A stretch of DNA of 64,000 nt from Flavobacterium sp. ALD4 (GCF_002836475.1 NZ_PJBJ01000023.1:248001-312000), one strand, 5' to 3'. Shown: positions 9,510 through 18,100, numbered from the stretch's first letter. Made by a program: numbers and translations. The notes: generated by a model not told the origin, from the sequence alone.

Positions 9510-10361
9510 TTGATAGCAACAATAACGAACGCCAATTTAACTGCACAGATAAACCACTTTGGTGCAGAATTATGTTCTCTTAAAAATAACCAGAAAATAG
9601 AATATATTTGGGAAGGCAACGCTGATTTTTGGGGCAAGCACTCCCCTATCCTATTTCCAATAGTGGGAACTTTAAAAAATAATATCTATCAATATAATGA
9701 TACAACGTATCATCTATCACGACATGGTTTTGCCAGAGATATGGTATTTGACCTAATCGATAAAAAAGAAAATAGCGCCACTTTTGCGATTCATTCATCG
9801 GATGACACAAGAAATCAATACCCTTTTGATTTCGCACTCCAAATCAACTATACACTGGAAGATAACAGCTTGTCCATTAAGTATAAAGTGGTAAACAAAA
9901 GCGTATCACAAATGCCTTTTTCTATAGGGGCGCATCCTGCTTTCGCCTTAGCCGGTAATTTTGAGGACTATAATTTACAATTTGAGAAAGAGGAGCTTTT
10001 AGAGTACAACCTGTTGCAAAATGACTTAATTGCCAATAAGACTAACGTACTTGCCGCACCAAACAATTTGGTTCCTTTAAAGTATGAATTATTCGAAAAC
10101 GATGCCTTGATTTTTAAATCATTGCAATCCATATATTTAACAATTTTAAAAAATAAAACGCCATTACTTAGAGTCAATTATTCAGGCTTTCCGCATTTGG
10201 GAATTTGGACAAAAATGAACGCTCCGTTTCTTTGTATCGAACCTTGGTTTGGCTATTCTGATTCTGTTGAAAGTACCGGAAATCTTATGGAGAAAGCGGG
10301 TATCCAAATAATAGACCCAGAACAGACTTTTGAGGCGAAATTCAGTATTGAAATCATCTAA
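9510..10361 (+). CDS. Aldose 1-epimerase-family (galactose mutarotase-like) protein
   Basis: A 283-residue protein of the galactose-mutarotase-like fold. It opens TITNANLTAQINHFGAELCS and continues IEYIWEGNADFWGKHSPILFP, HLSRHGFARDMVF (family His), SIGAHPAFAL (second His) and CIEPWFGYSD. These match the YeaD-like/aldose 1-epimerase group, which acts on free sugars or hexose phosphates. The start appears to be TTG at 9510: no ATG occurs in frame upstream, and this position gives the usual family N-terminus. No neighbouring sugar genes help to define the substrate. A damaged GNAT gene follows after 21 bases. Confidence 0.88.
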   Translation: MIATITNANLTAQINHFGAELCSLKNNQKIEYIWEGNADFWGKHSPILFPIVGTLKNNIYQYNDTTYHLSRHGFARDMVFDLIDKKENSATFAIHSSDDTRNQYPFDFALQINYTLEDNSLSIKYKVVNKSVSQMPFSIGAHPAFALAGNFEDYNLQFEKEELLEYNLLQNDLIANKTNVLAAPNNLVPLKYELFENDALIFKSLQSIYLTILKNKTPLLRVNYSGFPHLGIWTKMNAPFLCIEPWFGYSDSVESTGNLMEKAGIQIIDPEQTFEAKFSIEII

Positions 10362-10382
10362 CACAGTAAATAAAACAAAAAA

Positions 10383-10929
10383 ATGTTGTCCATAAACTTC
10401 GCTCCCTTTCCAAATCTGGAAACCGAACGGCTGTCTTTAAGACGTGTCGATAAAAATGATGCCAGTCCCATACTCGAATTACGATCAAACGTCGAAACGA
10501 TGAAATACATCCCACGACCATTGCTGAAATCTACTGAAGATGCACTGGAACACATTGCAATGATTGATGCTAAAATCGAAAATAGCGAAGGCATAAATTG
10601 GGCAATTATATTCAAAAATGATTCTAAATTAATAGATATTATAGGTTTTTATATGATAAAGCCGGAGCATTTTCGTGCTGAAATTGGTTATATGATATTG
10701 CCTGCCTTTAACGGTAACGGAATCATTAGAAGCTATAAATGAAGTAATGAACTATGGTTTCAACGAAATACACTTGCACACTGTTGAGGGAATTATTGAC
10801 CCGAATAACCTGGGTTCAGCGAAGGTTTTACAAAAAAACGGATTCATAATAGAAGCTCACTTAAAAGAGAATGAATTTTATGAAGGACGCTTTTTGGACA
10901 CTGTAATCTATTCCAGATTAAACAAATAA
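10383..10929 (+). pseudogene. GNAT-family N-acetyltransferase, frameshifted
   Basis: Two overlapping-function frames together make one RimJ/RimL-type acetyltransferase. Frame one (10383-10742) gives PNLETERLSLRRV and ends in the acetyl-CoA loop region IGYMILPAFNGNGI. It then runs out of family similarity and stops. The continuation SLEAINEVMNYGFNEIHLHT, then GSAKVLQKNGF, is in another frame up to 10929. The shift is near 10715-10735, inside the pyrophosphate-binding loop. A net loss of two bases (mod 3) or gain of one explains it. Neither half alone should be active. A sequencing error is the main alternative. The gene follows the aldose-epimerase-like gene closely and may have been co-transcribed. 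Confidence 0.8.
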
Positions 10930-10990
10930 TAACCTTGTACTTTTTTACTATTTTATCACAATTAGATTACAAATATTTACGCTATTATTT

Positions 10991-10998
10991 TATATTTG
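10991..10998 (+). promoter_or_regulatory. -7 element of the DUF3575-like gene
   Basis: TATATTTG matches TAnnTTTG, 52 bases upstream of the ATG at 11051. Confidence 0.55.
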
Positions 10999-11050
10999 TA
11001 TCCAAACTGACAACGGTTAAAATTACACGTTGATCACTACATTTTACATT

Positions 11051-11602
11051 ATGAAAAAGCTTTTTTTGTTACTTGTTCTTTTACTTTCCATTCAATCACA
11101 AAGTCAGACGTATGTTAAAGTTAACGCGCTAACCACTTTGTTGACCATTCCCAATGTAGGTATCGAAACCAGTATTGGCAAAAAATCTACTTTTCAATTA
11201 GATATTTTGGGTTCTCCTTGGAAATCAATAGATGGTAAGCCGCAACAATTCTACGTTGTAATTCCAGAATATCGTTATCATTTTAATGAAAAGTACAATG
11301 GCTTTTATGCTGGGGTCCATATTGGAGGTACTGTGTTTAATTTCCAAAAATGGAACTATTTAAATACTGATAAGTATGAAAAAGGCTTTGGTTACGTTAT
11401 GGGAGTTACAATAGGTTATCAAACAAAGATAAACGACAAATTCATGCTAGATGTCTTTTTAGGCGGAGGAAACCAACAAGGATTTTACAAAGGCTACCTA
11501 CTTAGCACTGGCGAACGTTATGAAACTGTTAAGAATTGGAATAAAAGCGGGGAATGGCTACCCTACCGAGGAGGAGTTATGGTATCGTACCGAATCGATT
11601 AA
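11051..11602 (+). CDS. Outer-membrane-type protein, DUF3575-like
   Basis: About 183 residues with a signal peptide (KKLFLLLVLLLSIQSQSQ). Alternating beta-strand sequence follows: NVGIETSIGKKSTFQLDILGS, FYVVIPEYRYHF, FYAGVHIGGTVFNF, GFGYVMGVTIGYQ. This pattern, with a C-terminal strand ending MVSYRID, fits the small DUF3575 beta-barrel family of Bacteroidota. ATG 11051 was chosen over an upstream in-frame TTG because the signal peptide begins there. A -7 promoter element precedes it. It is a single gene, function unknown, probably in the outer membrane. Confidence 0.82.
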   Translation: MKKLFLLLVLLLSIQSQSQTYVKVNALTTLLTIPNVGIETSIGKKSTFQLDILGSPWKSIDGKPQQFYVVIPEYRYHFNEKYNGFYAGVHIGGTVFNFQKWNYLNTDKYEKGFGYVMGVTIGYQTKINDKFMLDVFLGGGNQQGFYKGYLLSTGERYETVKNWNKSGEWLPYRGGVMVSYRID

Positions 11603-11610
11603 ATCACGGT

Positions 11611-11841
11611 CTAGTTTTCTAATTTAGACAGGGATTGAACATACAATTCTTCTACTTGCTTTCTTGCCCAATCGGTCTTTCTTAAAAAAGTTAGGCTTGA
11701 TTTTATACTTGGATTGTCATTGAAACATTTAATTTTTATTAATTCACCCAAGGTGTCAAATCCGTAATGATCCACGAGTTTTTCTAATATTGATTTTAGT
11801 GTTATTCCGTGAAGTGGATCTTTTGACTGTTGCTTTTCCAT
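11611..11841 (-). CDS. VF530-type (DUF2132) small protein
   Basis: A 76-residue protein matching the VF530/DUF2132 family almost end to end: [22 protein letters not shown], then [20 protein letters not shown] and [18 protein letters not shown]. Family members are small, conserved, helical proteins proposed to bind DNA on structural grounds; no cellular role is firmly established. It converges on the DUF3575-like gene with an 8-base gap and is divergent from smpB. Confidence 0.88.
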   Translation of the reverse strand: MEKQQSKDPLHGITLKSILEKLVDHYGFDTLGELIKIKCFNDNPSIKSSLTFLRKTDWARKQVEELYVQSLSKLEN

Positions 11842-11896
11842 ATGGCAAATTTAAATCAATTTTATAAAAAATAGTGCCGATTCATTGATTTGTTCC

Positions 11897-11904
11897 TACA
11901 TTTG
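11897..11904 (+). promoter_or_regulatory. -7 element of smpB
   Basis: TACATTTG matches TAnnTTTG and ends 7 bases before the smpB ATG (11912), so the transcript would have almost no leader. Confidence 0.55.
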
Positions 11905-11911
11905 TACTTCT

Positions 11912-12364
11912 ATGGTAAAATCAGTCAAAATACTCAATAAAAGAGCGCGGTATGATTACGAGATAATCGAGAAATTCACTGCAGGAATTGTTTTAGCAGG
12001 AACTGAAATCAAGTCAATCCGTTTAGGAAAGGCCAATATTACTGAAAGTTTTTGTGAATTCAGTGGTACTGAACTTTTTGCCATCAACACCTATATCGAA
12101 GAATATACTTTTGGAAATCAATTCAATCACAAAGCACGTAGCGAGCGAAAACTGTTGCTAAACAAAAAAGAATTAAAAAGTTTAGCACGTAGTGTTCAAG
12201 CCAAAGGACTTACCATAATACCATTAAAGTTATTCACTAACGAAAAAGGAATGGCCAAATTGGAAATAGGACTTTGCCGAGGTAAAAAAACCTATGACAA
12301 GCGTGAATCATTGAAAGAACAAGATACCAAACGCGATTTAGCAAGAATCAAGAAAGAGTTTTAA
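11912..12364 (+). CDS. smpB: SsrA-binding protein SmpB
   Basis: About 150 residues, full length for SmpB, the protein that binds tmRNA and brings it to stalled ribosomes for trans-translation. Signatures are NKRARYDYEI, AGIVLAGTEIKSIR, NITESFCEF, a basic core (HKARSERKLLLNKKELKSL) and the C-terminal GLCRGKKTYDKRESLKEQD followed by a basic tail. The tail is the part that enters the mRNA channel. ATG 11912 gives the normal N-terminus. The tmRNA gene itself was not seen in the window. Confidence 0.97.
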   Translation: MVKSVKILNKRARYDYEIIEKFTAGIVLAGTEIKSIRLGKANITESFCEFSGTELFAINTYIEEYTFGNQFNHKARSERKLLLNKKELKSLARSVQAKGLTIIPLKLFTNEKGMAKLEIGLCRGKKTYDKRESLKEQDTKRDLARIKKEF

Positions 12365-12415
12365 AAAAAAACAGGGTTAAATGAATTTCGCTTTTTTGTT
12401 ATCCAAAATGATGAC

Positions 12416-12423
12416 TAAATTTG
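12416..12423 (+). promoter_or_regulatory. -7 element of the Fic gene
   Basis: TAAATTTG matches TAnnTTTG and ends 28 bases before the ATG at 12452. Confidence 0.5.
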
Positions 12424-12451
12424 TCAAGACTAATTAAATCTTTGATTAAAT

Positions 12452-13501
12452 ATGAAGACACTACTCAAAGACGCTCGTGAGCTAAAAAACTTAAAAACGA
12501 GGGAAGTAGCCCAACTTTTAGCAATTGATCAGGCGCTAATAAGTAAATTTGAAAGCGGAACCAGAAAACCAACCAAAGAGCAAGTCATAAAGTTGGCTAC
12601 ACTTCTTGAAATTGATTTCGAAACAATAATGGTTTCTTGGCTGAAAGAGAAAATCATTCATGAAATAGGACAGGATGAATTTGCTTTAAAAGCACTACGG
12701 GCGGCCGAAGAACAAATTAAATTGAATATCAGCTCGTCCATTAAAAAAGTATCGACACTACTTCAACAGCTTTTAGACGAAATCGATATTCTTAAAGCAA
12801 AACTGAATACTTTTCCACAAATTGAAAACAGTGCAGTCAACCAGGCTATAGAACTAGAATATACTTATGGAAGCAACTGGATGGAAGGAAATACACTTTC
12901 ACTCGCGGAAACTGCTTTGGTTATTAATGAAGGCCAAACCATTTCCGGCAAAACTATGCGCGAACATTTAGAAGCCATTAACCATCAGGAAGCGATTGTA
13001 TTTATCCAAAACAGGATTCAAAAGAATTCCGTTCTTGATGAGAAAACACTTATTTCCTTGCATACAATTATTTTAAGGGGAATAGTACCGAAAGAAGCTG
13101 GTCACTATAGAACAGTGGCTATTACAATAAAAGATAAAAGCTTCAATCCTTGTGAACCAGTAACTATTTCAAAAGAAATAGAAACACTTTTCAATTGGTA
13201 TGAACTGAATAAAAATAGCGTACATCCCATTATATTAGCCGCCACTATAAAAGAGCGTCTCTTGACGATACATCCTTTTATAAACGGAAACGGGAAAGTA
13301 TCGCGACTGATCATGAATCTTGTTCTCCTACAACATGGTTACCTGATAGCAAATATTAAGGCTGAAGATGACAAACGAAATCTTTATTATAAAACTCTAA
13401 AAGGGTCGATAACGAAGGAAAGCAAAGACGATTTCATACGGTTTGTAGCCCAGATTGAGAAAGAAAGTTTAAAACAGTACATAGGAACTTTCAGTAAATG
13501 A
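12452..13501 (+). CDS. XRE-HTH/Fic-domain protein with variant active site
   Basis: A 349-residue fusion. Residues 1-65 are a Cro/C1-type HTH (REVAQLLAIDQALISKFESG). A helical linker follows, then a Fic domain, the fold that transfers AMP or related groups to protein side chains. Residues 141-146 (SNWMEG) fit the N-terminal inhibitory helix motif (S/T)xxxE(G/N), with Glu145 as the inhibitory residue. The active-site loop is HPFINGNGKVSR (residues 274-285). His274 is present, but the usual Asp/Glu that binds magnesium is Asn278, and the first Arg is Lys. The protein may thus be altered or weak in AMPylation. The HTH suggests self-regulation or DNA targeting. It is a single gene with its own promoter and terminator; no antitoxin partner is adjacent. 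Confidence 0.9.
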   Translation: MKTLLKDARELKNLKTREVAQLLAIDQALISKFESGTRKPTKEQVIKLATLLEIDFETIMVSWLKEKIIHEIGQDEFALKALRAAEEQIKLNISSSIKKVSTLLQQLLDEIDILKAKLNTFPQIENSAVNQAIELEYTYGSNWMEGNTLSLAETALVINEGQTISGKTMREHLEAINHQEAIVFIQNRIQKNSVLDEKTLISLHTIILRGIVPKEAGHYRTVAITIKDKSFNPCEPVTISKEIETLFNWYELNKNSVHPIILAATIKERLLTIHPFINGNGKVSRLIMNLVLLQHGYLIANIKAEDDKRNLYYKTLKGSITKESKDDFIRFVAQIEKESLKQYIGTFSK

Positions 13502-13527
13502 AAAAGCCTCTTTTAAAGAGGCTTTTT
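13501..13527. terminator. Bidirectional terminator between fic and pcm
   Basis: A 13-bp stem (13501-13513 with 13515-13527) with a minimal loop, A run on one side and T run on the other. It begins at the last base of the Fic stop codon and lies 4 bases from the pcm stop. Confidence 0.85.
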
Positions 13528-13530
13528 CAT

Positions 13531-14172
13531 TTAATTTTTATCAACCAACAAAGGAACGAATTTAAATTCTCCCAGTTCATGTTTCTCAAATTGTGTTGCA
13601 TTTACCCGAATCAACAAAGTCATAATTTGCACTTCATCACCTAACGGAATTACAAGCCTTCCTCCTATTTTTAATTGGGCCATCAAAGGTTGTGGAATAA
13701 ATGGTGCCCCTGCAGTAACGATAATACTGTCAAAAGGAGCATAACTTGGTAACCCTTTATAACCATCTCCAAAAGAAAGATGTTTTGGACGAATCCCTAA
13801 TTTCGGCAATAAAGTTGAGGTTTGTTTAAATAATTCATTTTGTCGCTCCACACTGTATACTTTAGCGCCCATTAGGCACAAAACAGCTGTTTGATATCCT
13901 GAGCCAGTACCGATTTCCAAAACTTTATGCTCTTTTTTAATTTCTAATAATTGAGACTGAAAAGCTACTGTATAGGGTTGCGAGATGGTTTGACCAGCAG
14001 CAATGGGAAAAGCCTTATCTTGATAGGCATAATCTTCAAAACTGGAATTTAAAAACAAGTGTCGGGGTATCTTTTTTATCGCATCCAAAACATTTACATC
14101 GGTAATCCCTTTTTCCTTTAAAACGCTTACTAACTGATTCCGAAGTCCTTGATGTTTGGCTGTGTCTTTCAA
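13531..14172 (-). CDS. pcm: Protein-L-isoaspartate O-methyltransferase
   Basis: A 213-residue SAM-dependent methyltransferase that repairs isoaspartyl residues in aged proteins. Typical elements in order: IPRHLFLNSSFEDYAYQDKAFPI, the substrate loop GQTISQPYTVAFQ, the SAM motif VLEIGTGSGYQTAVL, YSVERQNELF and LSFGDGYKGLP, then VTAGAPFIPQPLMAQLKIGGRLVIP (given in parts: VTAGAPFIP and GGRLVIPLG). Length and order match the family. It is transcribed alone toward the shared terminator. Confidence 0.95.
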   Translation of the reverse strand: MKDTAKHQGLRNQLVSVLKEKGITDVNVLDAIKKIPRHLFLNSSFEDYAYQDKAFPIAAGQTISQPYTVAFQSQLLEIKKEHKVLEIGTGSGYQTAVLCLMGAKVYSVERQNELFKQTSTLLPKLGIRPKHLSFGDGYKGLPSYAPFDSIIVTAGAPFIPQPLMAQLKIGGRLVIPLGDEVQIMTLLIRVNATQFEKHELGEFKFVPLLVDKN

Positions 14173-14257
14173 AGTTTATTATTTTATTTTGGTAAAAATA
14201 GAAAACAAATTCTAATTCTAATTATCAAACTATAATTTTTAAATCCTCAAATAATTG

Positions 14258-14299
14258 TCCCTTATCCTTAAGGGATTAATCATTTAATTCCTATTTTTG
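14258..14299 (+). promoter_or_regulatory. Promoter with overlapping inverted repeat, upstream of the Gfo/Idh/MocA gene
   Basis: The -7 element TATTTTTG lies at 14292-14299, 16 bases before the ATG at 14316. A perfect 7-bp inverted repeat (TCCCTTA 14258-14264, TAAGGGA 14269-14275) is centred about 25 bases upstream of the -7 element, near where the -33 element should be. It could be an operator; no regulator is known. Confidence 0.4.
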
Positions 14300-14315
14300 T
14301 AGAAAGAACATCATT

Positions 14316-15281
14316 ATGCTGAAAATTGGAGTATTAGGTGCTGGTCATCTAGGAAAAATACATTTACGTTTATTACAACAATCGGAAAAATACGAATTAG
14401 TTGGGTTTTACGACCCAAATCAAGAGAATGCTGATAAAATTTCTAAAGAATTTGGATACAAACATTTTAGTACAATTGCCACTCTTATTCATGCAGTGGA
14501 TGTAATAGACATTGTAACCCCAACCCTTTCCCATTACAAATGTGCTAAAGTTGCCATCAAATCCGGTAAACACGTTTTTATTGAAAAACCCATTTCAAAC
14601 ACGGTTGAAGAAGCGGAGGAAATTATTGCTTTGGCTAATGAACACAATGTTAAGGGACAAGTGGGACATGTAGAACGATTCAATCCTGCATTTATCGCAA
14701 CTAAAAACATGATCGAAAACCCCATGTTTATAGAAACTCACCGTTTGGCTGAATTCAATCCTCGCGGAACAGATGTTCCAGTAGTTTTGGACCTGATGAT
14801 ACATGACATCGATGTGATTTTAAGTGTAGTAAAATCTAAAGTTAAAAACATTAGCGCCAGTGGTGTCTCTGTAATTAGTGATACCCCAGATATTGCAAAT
14901 GCCCGTATCGAATTTGAAAATGGATGTGTTGCTAATTTGACCGCCAGTAGAATTTCGATGAAAAACATGCGAAAAACCCGTTTCTTTCAAAAAGACGCCT
15001 ACATCTCTGTTGATTTTCTAGAGAAAAAATGTGAAGTCGTAAAAATGAAAGATGCACCGGAAACTCCTGGTGACTTTGATATGATTTTGCAAAATGCAGA
15101 AGGCGTAAAAAAGCAAATTTATTTCTCAAACCCTGAGGTGGAACAAAACAATGCCATTCTTGAGGAACTGGAGACATTTGCAGATGCGATAAATACCAAT
15201 TCGACTCCTGTTGTGACTTTAGAACAAGCGACAGAAGCACTACGAGTTGCATACCAAATTATCGATTGCTTCAAAAAATAA
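14316..15281 (+). CDS. Gfo/Idh/MocA-family oxidoreductase
   Basis: A 321-residue NAD(P)-dependent oxidoreductase. The N-terminal Rossmann fold carries GVLGAGHLGKIHLRLL (residues 5-20), then VDVIDIVTPTLSHY and the family motif HVFIEKPISNT with its catalytic-region Lys. A C-terminal alpha/beta domain has VGHVERFNPAF and DLMIHDIDVI, where His/Asp residues line the active site. Such enzymes act on sugars, inositols or related polyols, and the substrate cannot be told. In Flavobacteriia this gene commonly sits next to a 3-hydroxyacyl-CoA dehydrogenase and a DUF1015 gene, as here. It starts the forward run and has a promoter 16 bases upstream. Confidence 0.9.
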   Translation: MLKIGVLGAGHLGKIHLRLLQQSEKYELVGFYDPNQENADKISKEFGYKHFSTIATLIHAVDVIDIVTPTLSHYKCAKVAIKSGKHVFIEKPISNTVEEAEEIIALANEHNVKGQVGHVERFNPAFIATKNMIENPMFIETHRLAEFNPRGTDVPVVLDLMIHDIDVILSVVKSKVKNISASGVSVISDTPDIANARIEFENGCVANLTASRISMKNMRKTRFFQKDAYISVDFLEKKCEVVKMKDAPETPGDFDMILQNAEGVKKQIYFSNPEVEQNNAILEELETFADAINTNSTPVVTLEQATEALRVAYQIIDCFKK

Positions 15282-15289
15282 TTTCATTA

Positions 15290-15895
15290 ATGGAAAACAA
15301 TATAGAAATAAAGTTTAAAAATCAAAAGCAATCTTTTGAGATTTTAGAAGAAGAAATTAGAGTAGAATTGAATACTGTAAAACATAAATTAAAATATAAC
15401 ATTACATTAGATGATATTAAAAACAGTTGGCACATAGAAAACGGTATTGTTGATTTAAAAACGATGAGACTATTTGCTTCTGTATCATTCAATATATTTT
15501 TAATTATTTGCTGCATAGCATTGCTAAATAATGCCCCAACGAATGCTCTATATATTTTGTTCTTATTATCATTCCTTCCATTTGTTTTAATTGTTAATAC
15601 AAATAAAAAAGTCTACGAAGAGAAGCACATTGGTTCATCAAAACTTTTTTACTTCATTTATACCAAAACTAATGCTTCAGAAGTTGATGCTTTTATAAAA
15701 TTAGTTTACAAAAAGCAAAATGAATTTTACAAAAAAAAGTTTTTTTTGATTGATCCCGTTTTACCATACAATCTACAGTATGAAAGATATATCTGGTTGT
15801 ATAATAGTAAAATCATCAATGAAAATGAATTTGAAGTAATAAAAGAAGATTTAGATAAATATTTTAATTTCAATATAAATAATATTCAACAATGA
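15290..15895 (+). CDS. Hypothetical membrane protein with two adjacent TM helices
   Basis: About 201 residues, no family recognised. Residues 1-60 are polar and look helical and strand-rich. Two hydrophobic segments near residues 64-105 (FNIFLIICCIALL and ALYILFLLSFLPFVLIV) form a TM hairpin. The C-terminal half is cytoplasm-like, rich in Lys, Tyr and Phe. ATG 15290 was chosen over the upstream in-frame TTG because it lies just 8 bases after the preceding stop and gives a polar N-terminus. Its stop overlaps the next start as ATGA (15892-15895), so it is translationally coupled to the dehydrogenase. It looks AT-richer than its neighbours, which would fit a later insertion into an older operon. 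Confidence 0.72.
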   Translation: MENNIEIKFKNQKQSFEILEEEIRVELNTVKHKLKYNITLDDIKNSWHIENGIVDLKTMRLFASVSFNIFLIICCIALLNNAPTNALYILFLLSFLPFVLIVNTNKKVYEEKHIGSSKLFYFIYTKTNASEVDAFIKLVYKKQNEFYKKKFFLIDPVLPYNLQYERYIWLYNSKIINENEFEVIKEDLDKYFNFNINNIQQ

Positions 15896-16779
15896 AAATA
15901 ATAGCAGTAATTGGCGCAGGAACAATGGGTAATGGAATCGCCCATACCTTTGCCCAAAGTGGTTTTACAGTAAAATTAATTGATGTTTCTGAAAAATCTT
16001 TAGATAAAGGAATGGCGACAATTGCTGCCAACTTAGAACGAATGATCGCAAAAGGAGTCATTACCGCAGAAGACAAAGTAAAAACGATCACAAATATAAT
16101 TACCTACACTGATATAAAAGACGGAGTTGTAGGTGTTGATTTAGTTGTAGAAGCAGCAACCGAAAATATAGATTTGAAACTTACTATTTTCAAGGAGTTA
16201 AACGAGGCTTGTTCCCCTGATACAATATTAGCGACTAATACCTCTTCCATTTCTATTACTCAAATTGGAGCGGTGGTTTCACATCCGGAACGAGTTATCG
16301 GGATGCACTTTATGAATCCGGTACCTATCATGAAATTAGTTGAAATCATTCGTGGGTACAACACCAGTGATGAAGTGACTAAAACTATCATGACTTTATC
16401 AGAAAAACTAGGAAAAACACCCGTTGAAGTAAATGATTACCCTGGTTTTGTTGCCAATAGAATTCTGATGCCAATGATTAATGAAGCTATTGAAACGTTG
16501 TACAACAAAGTAGCCGGTGTATATGAGATCGATACCGTTATGAAACTTGGAATGGGTCACCCTATGGGACCTTTACAATTAGCTGATTTTATTGGACTTG
16601 ATGTATGTCTGGCAATCCTAAACGTTATGTATGACGGTTTTAAAAATCCAAAATACGCACCTTGCCCACTATTAGTTAATATGGTTCGCGCCGGAAAACT
16701 AGGAGTGAAATCCGGAGAAGGATTCTACGATTACTCAGAGAGCAAAAAAGCAGAGAAAATATCTAAACAATTCTTATAA
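15892..16779 (+). CDS. 3-hydroxybutyryl-CoA dehydrogenase
   Basis: A 295-residue NAD-dependent 3-hydroxyacyl-CoA dehydrogenase that interconverts 3-hydroxyacyl-CoA and 3-ketoacyl-CoA. The N-terminal Rossmann motif is VIGAGTMGNGIAHTFAQSG (residues 6-24). The catalytic region has Ser in NTSSISITQIG, His in VIGMHFMNPVP, Glu in VEIIRG and the conserved YPGFVANRILMPMINEA. The C-terminal helical domain has MKLGMGHPMGPLQLADFIGLD. Full length for the Hbd/PaaH class. Its start overlaps the preceding membrane-protein stop. It probably serves fatty-acid or phenylacetate-type beta-oxidation; no partner genes for that are adjacent. Confidence 0.95.
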   Translation: MKIIAVIGAGTMGNGIAHTFAQSGFTVKLIDVSEKSLDKGMATIAANLERMIAKGVITAEDKVKTITNIITYTDIKDGVVGVDLVVEAATENIDLKLTIFKELNEACSPDTILATNTSSISITQIGAVVSHPERVIGMHFMNPVPIMKLVEIIRGYNTSDEVTKTIMTLSEKLGKTPVEVNDYPGFVANRILMPMINEAIETLYNKVAGVYEIDTVMKLGMGHPMGPLQLADFIGLDVCLAILNVMYDGFKNPKYAPCPLLVNMVRAGKLGVKSGEGFYDYSESKKAEKISKQFL

Positions 16780-16841
16780 AGTCAGAGTTGGCAGTCGCCA
16801 TTTCAACTAAAAATTGCGACTACCGCTTAACACTATAAATA

Positions 16842-18062
16842 ATGGCCAGAATAATTCCTTTTAAAGCGGTACGCCCTACCCGTGATAAAGTAAGCTTCGT
16901 AAGCTGTCGTTCTTATGAAGAATACGTTACCGCTGAATTAGCTGCACAATTAGATTTCAATCCTCTATCTTTTCTGCATATTTTAAAACCGGCTTATACA
17001 AATCAGGAGTCGGTATCTTTTGAAAAAAGATACCGACAAGTAAATCAAAAATACCAGGATTTCAAGGCAGAAAAAATTTTAGTCAAAGACACAATACCAG
17101 CGATTTACATCCATAAGATAATCACCAAAAAGCATTCATTTACAGGAATTATTGTAGGGACCAGCATAGATGATTACCATAATAATAACATAAAAAAGCA
17201 CGAGGAAACTATTGCTTTTAGAGTGAATCTGCTGAAAGATTACATGAAATATTCAGCGTTTAATACGGAGCCCGTTTTAATGACCTATCCCGACAATAAA
17301 ATGATAGAAAATTGGATCTTTAACAGAACTCGAAATTTAGCTGATTTTGAATTTTCGACCACTAAAAAAGAAATCAATTATTTATGGAAAATTGATGATG
17401 CCTTAGAAATCAATTGGATTCAGAATGTTTTTGAAAAAATAAACACGCTACATATAGCTGATGGTCACCACCGCTCGGCGGCTGCAGCATTATTGTCGGA
17501 AGAAAATGAGAATCCAGAGAATACCGCTAAAGATTATTTGCTTAGCTATTTAATTTCAGAAAACAATGTTAGGGTTTACGAGTTCAACCGATTAGTGAAA
17601 GATTTAAATGGATTTGAAAAAGAAACTTTTATCAAGGAACTCAGTAAAAATTTCATTTTAGAGAATCTGAAGCAGCAACCGTTTCAACCTGCAGAGAAAC
17701 ACCAATTCGGAATGTATCTTGACAATGAATTTTATAGTTTATTATTAAGAAAAGAAAAACTTGTTTTCAAATCAGCTTTAGAAAGTCTGGATACTCAGAT
17801 ATTATACGAAACGGTGCTTTCGCCTCTTTTGGCAATCAAAGATTTACGCGATGATGAACGCATCGAATACGTTTCTGGAAAACAGTCTATTCTGGAATTA
17901 AAACAAATAATTGATGAAGGTGAATTTGAAGTTGGATTTATTCTTTTCCCATCCAACATCAATGAGATTAAAGCTTTGGCAGATGCTGATTTAATAATGC
18001 CTCCAAAAAGCACTTATATCGAACCGAAATTTAGAAGTGGAATAGTCATCTATGAACTTTAA
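16842..18062 (+). CDS. DUF1015-family protein
   Basis: A 406-residue member of the widely conserved DUF1015 family. The N-terminus RIIPFKAVRPTRDKV, the central SFLHILKP, and especially LHIADGHHRSAAAALL near residue 207 (a conserved His-His-Arg site) are diagnostic. The family often sits beside amino-acid or hydroxyacid metabolism genes, and its biochemical role has not been settled to my knowledge. It lies 62 bases after the hydroxyacyl-CoA dehydrogenase and 38 bases before yggS, probably in the same transcript. The short gap before it (16780-16841) has only a weak GTCGC/GCGAC inverted repeat. Confidence 0.92.
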   Translation: MARIIPFKAVRPTRDKVSFVSCRSYEEYVTAELAAQLDFNPLSFLHILKPAYTNQESVSFEKRYRQVNQKYQDFKAEKILVKDTIPAIYIHKIITKKHSFTGIIVGTSIDDYHNNNIKKHEETIAFRVNLLKDYMKYSAFNTEPVLMTYPDNKMIENWIFNRTRNLADFEFSTTKKEINYLWKIDDALEINWIQNVFEKINTLHIADGHHRSAAAALLSEENENPENTAKDYLLSYLISENNVRVYEFNRLVKDLNGFEKETFIKELSKNFILENLKQQPFQPAEKHQFGMYLDNEFYSLLLRKEKLVFKSALESLDTQILYETVLSPLLAIKDLRDDERIEYVSGKQSILELKQIIDEGEFEVGFILFPSNINEIKALADADLIMPPKSTYIEPKFRSGIVIYEL

Positions 18063-18100
18063 ATTCGATTAAAAAAAAATATAAAATAAAAAATAACACG

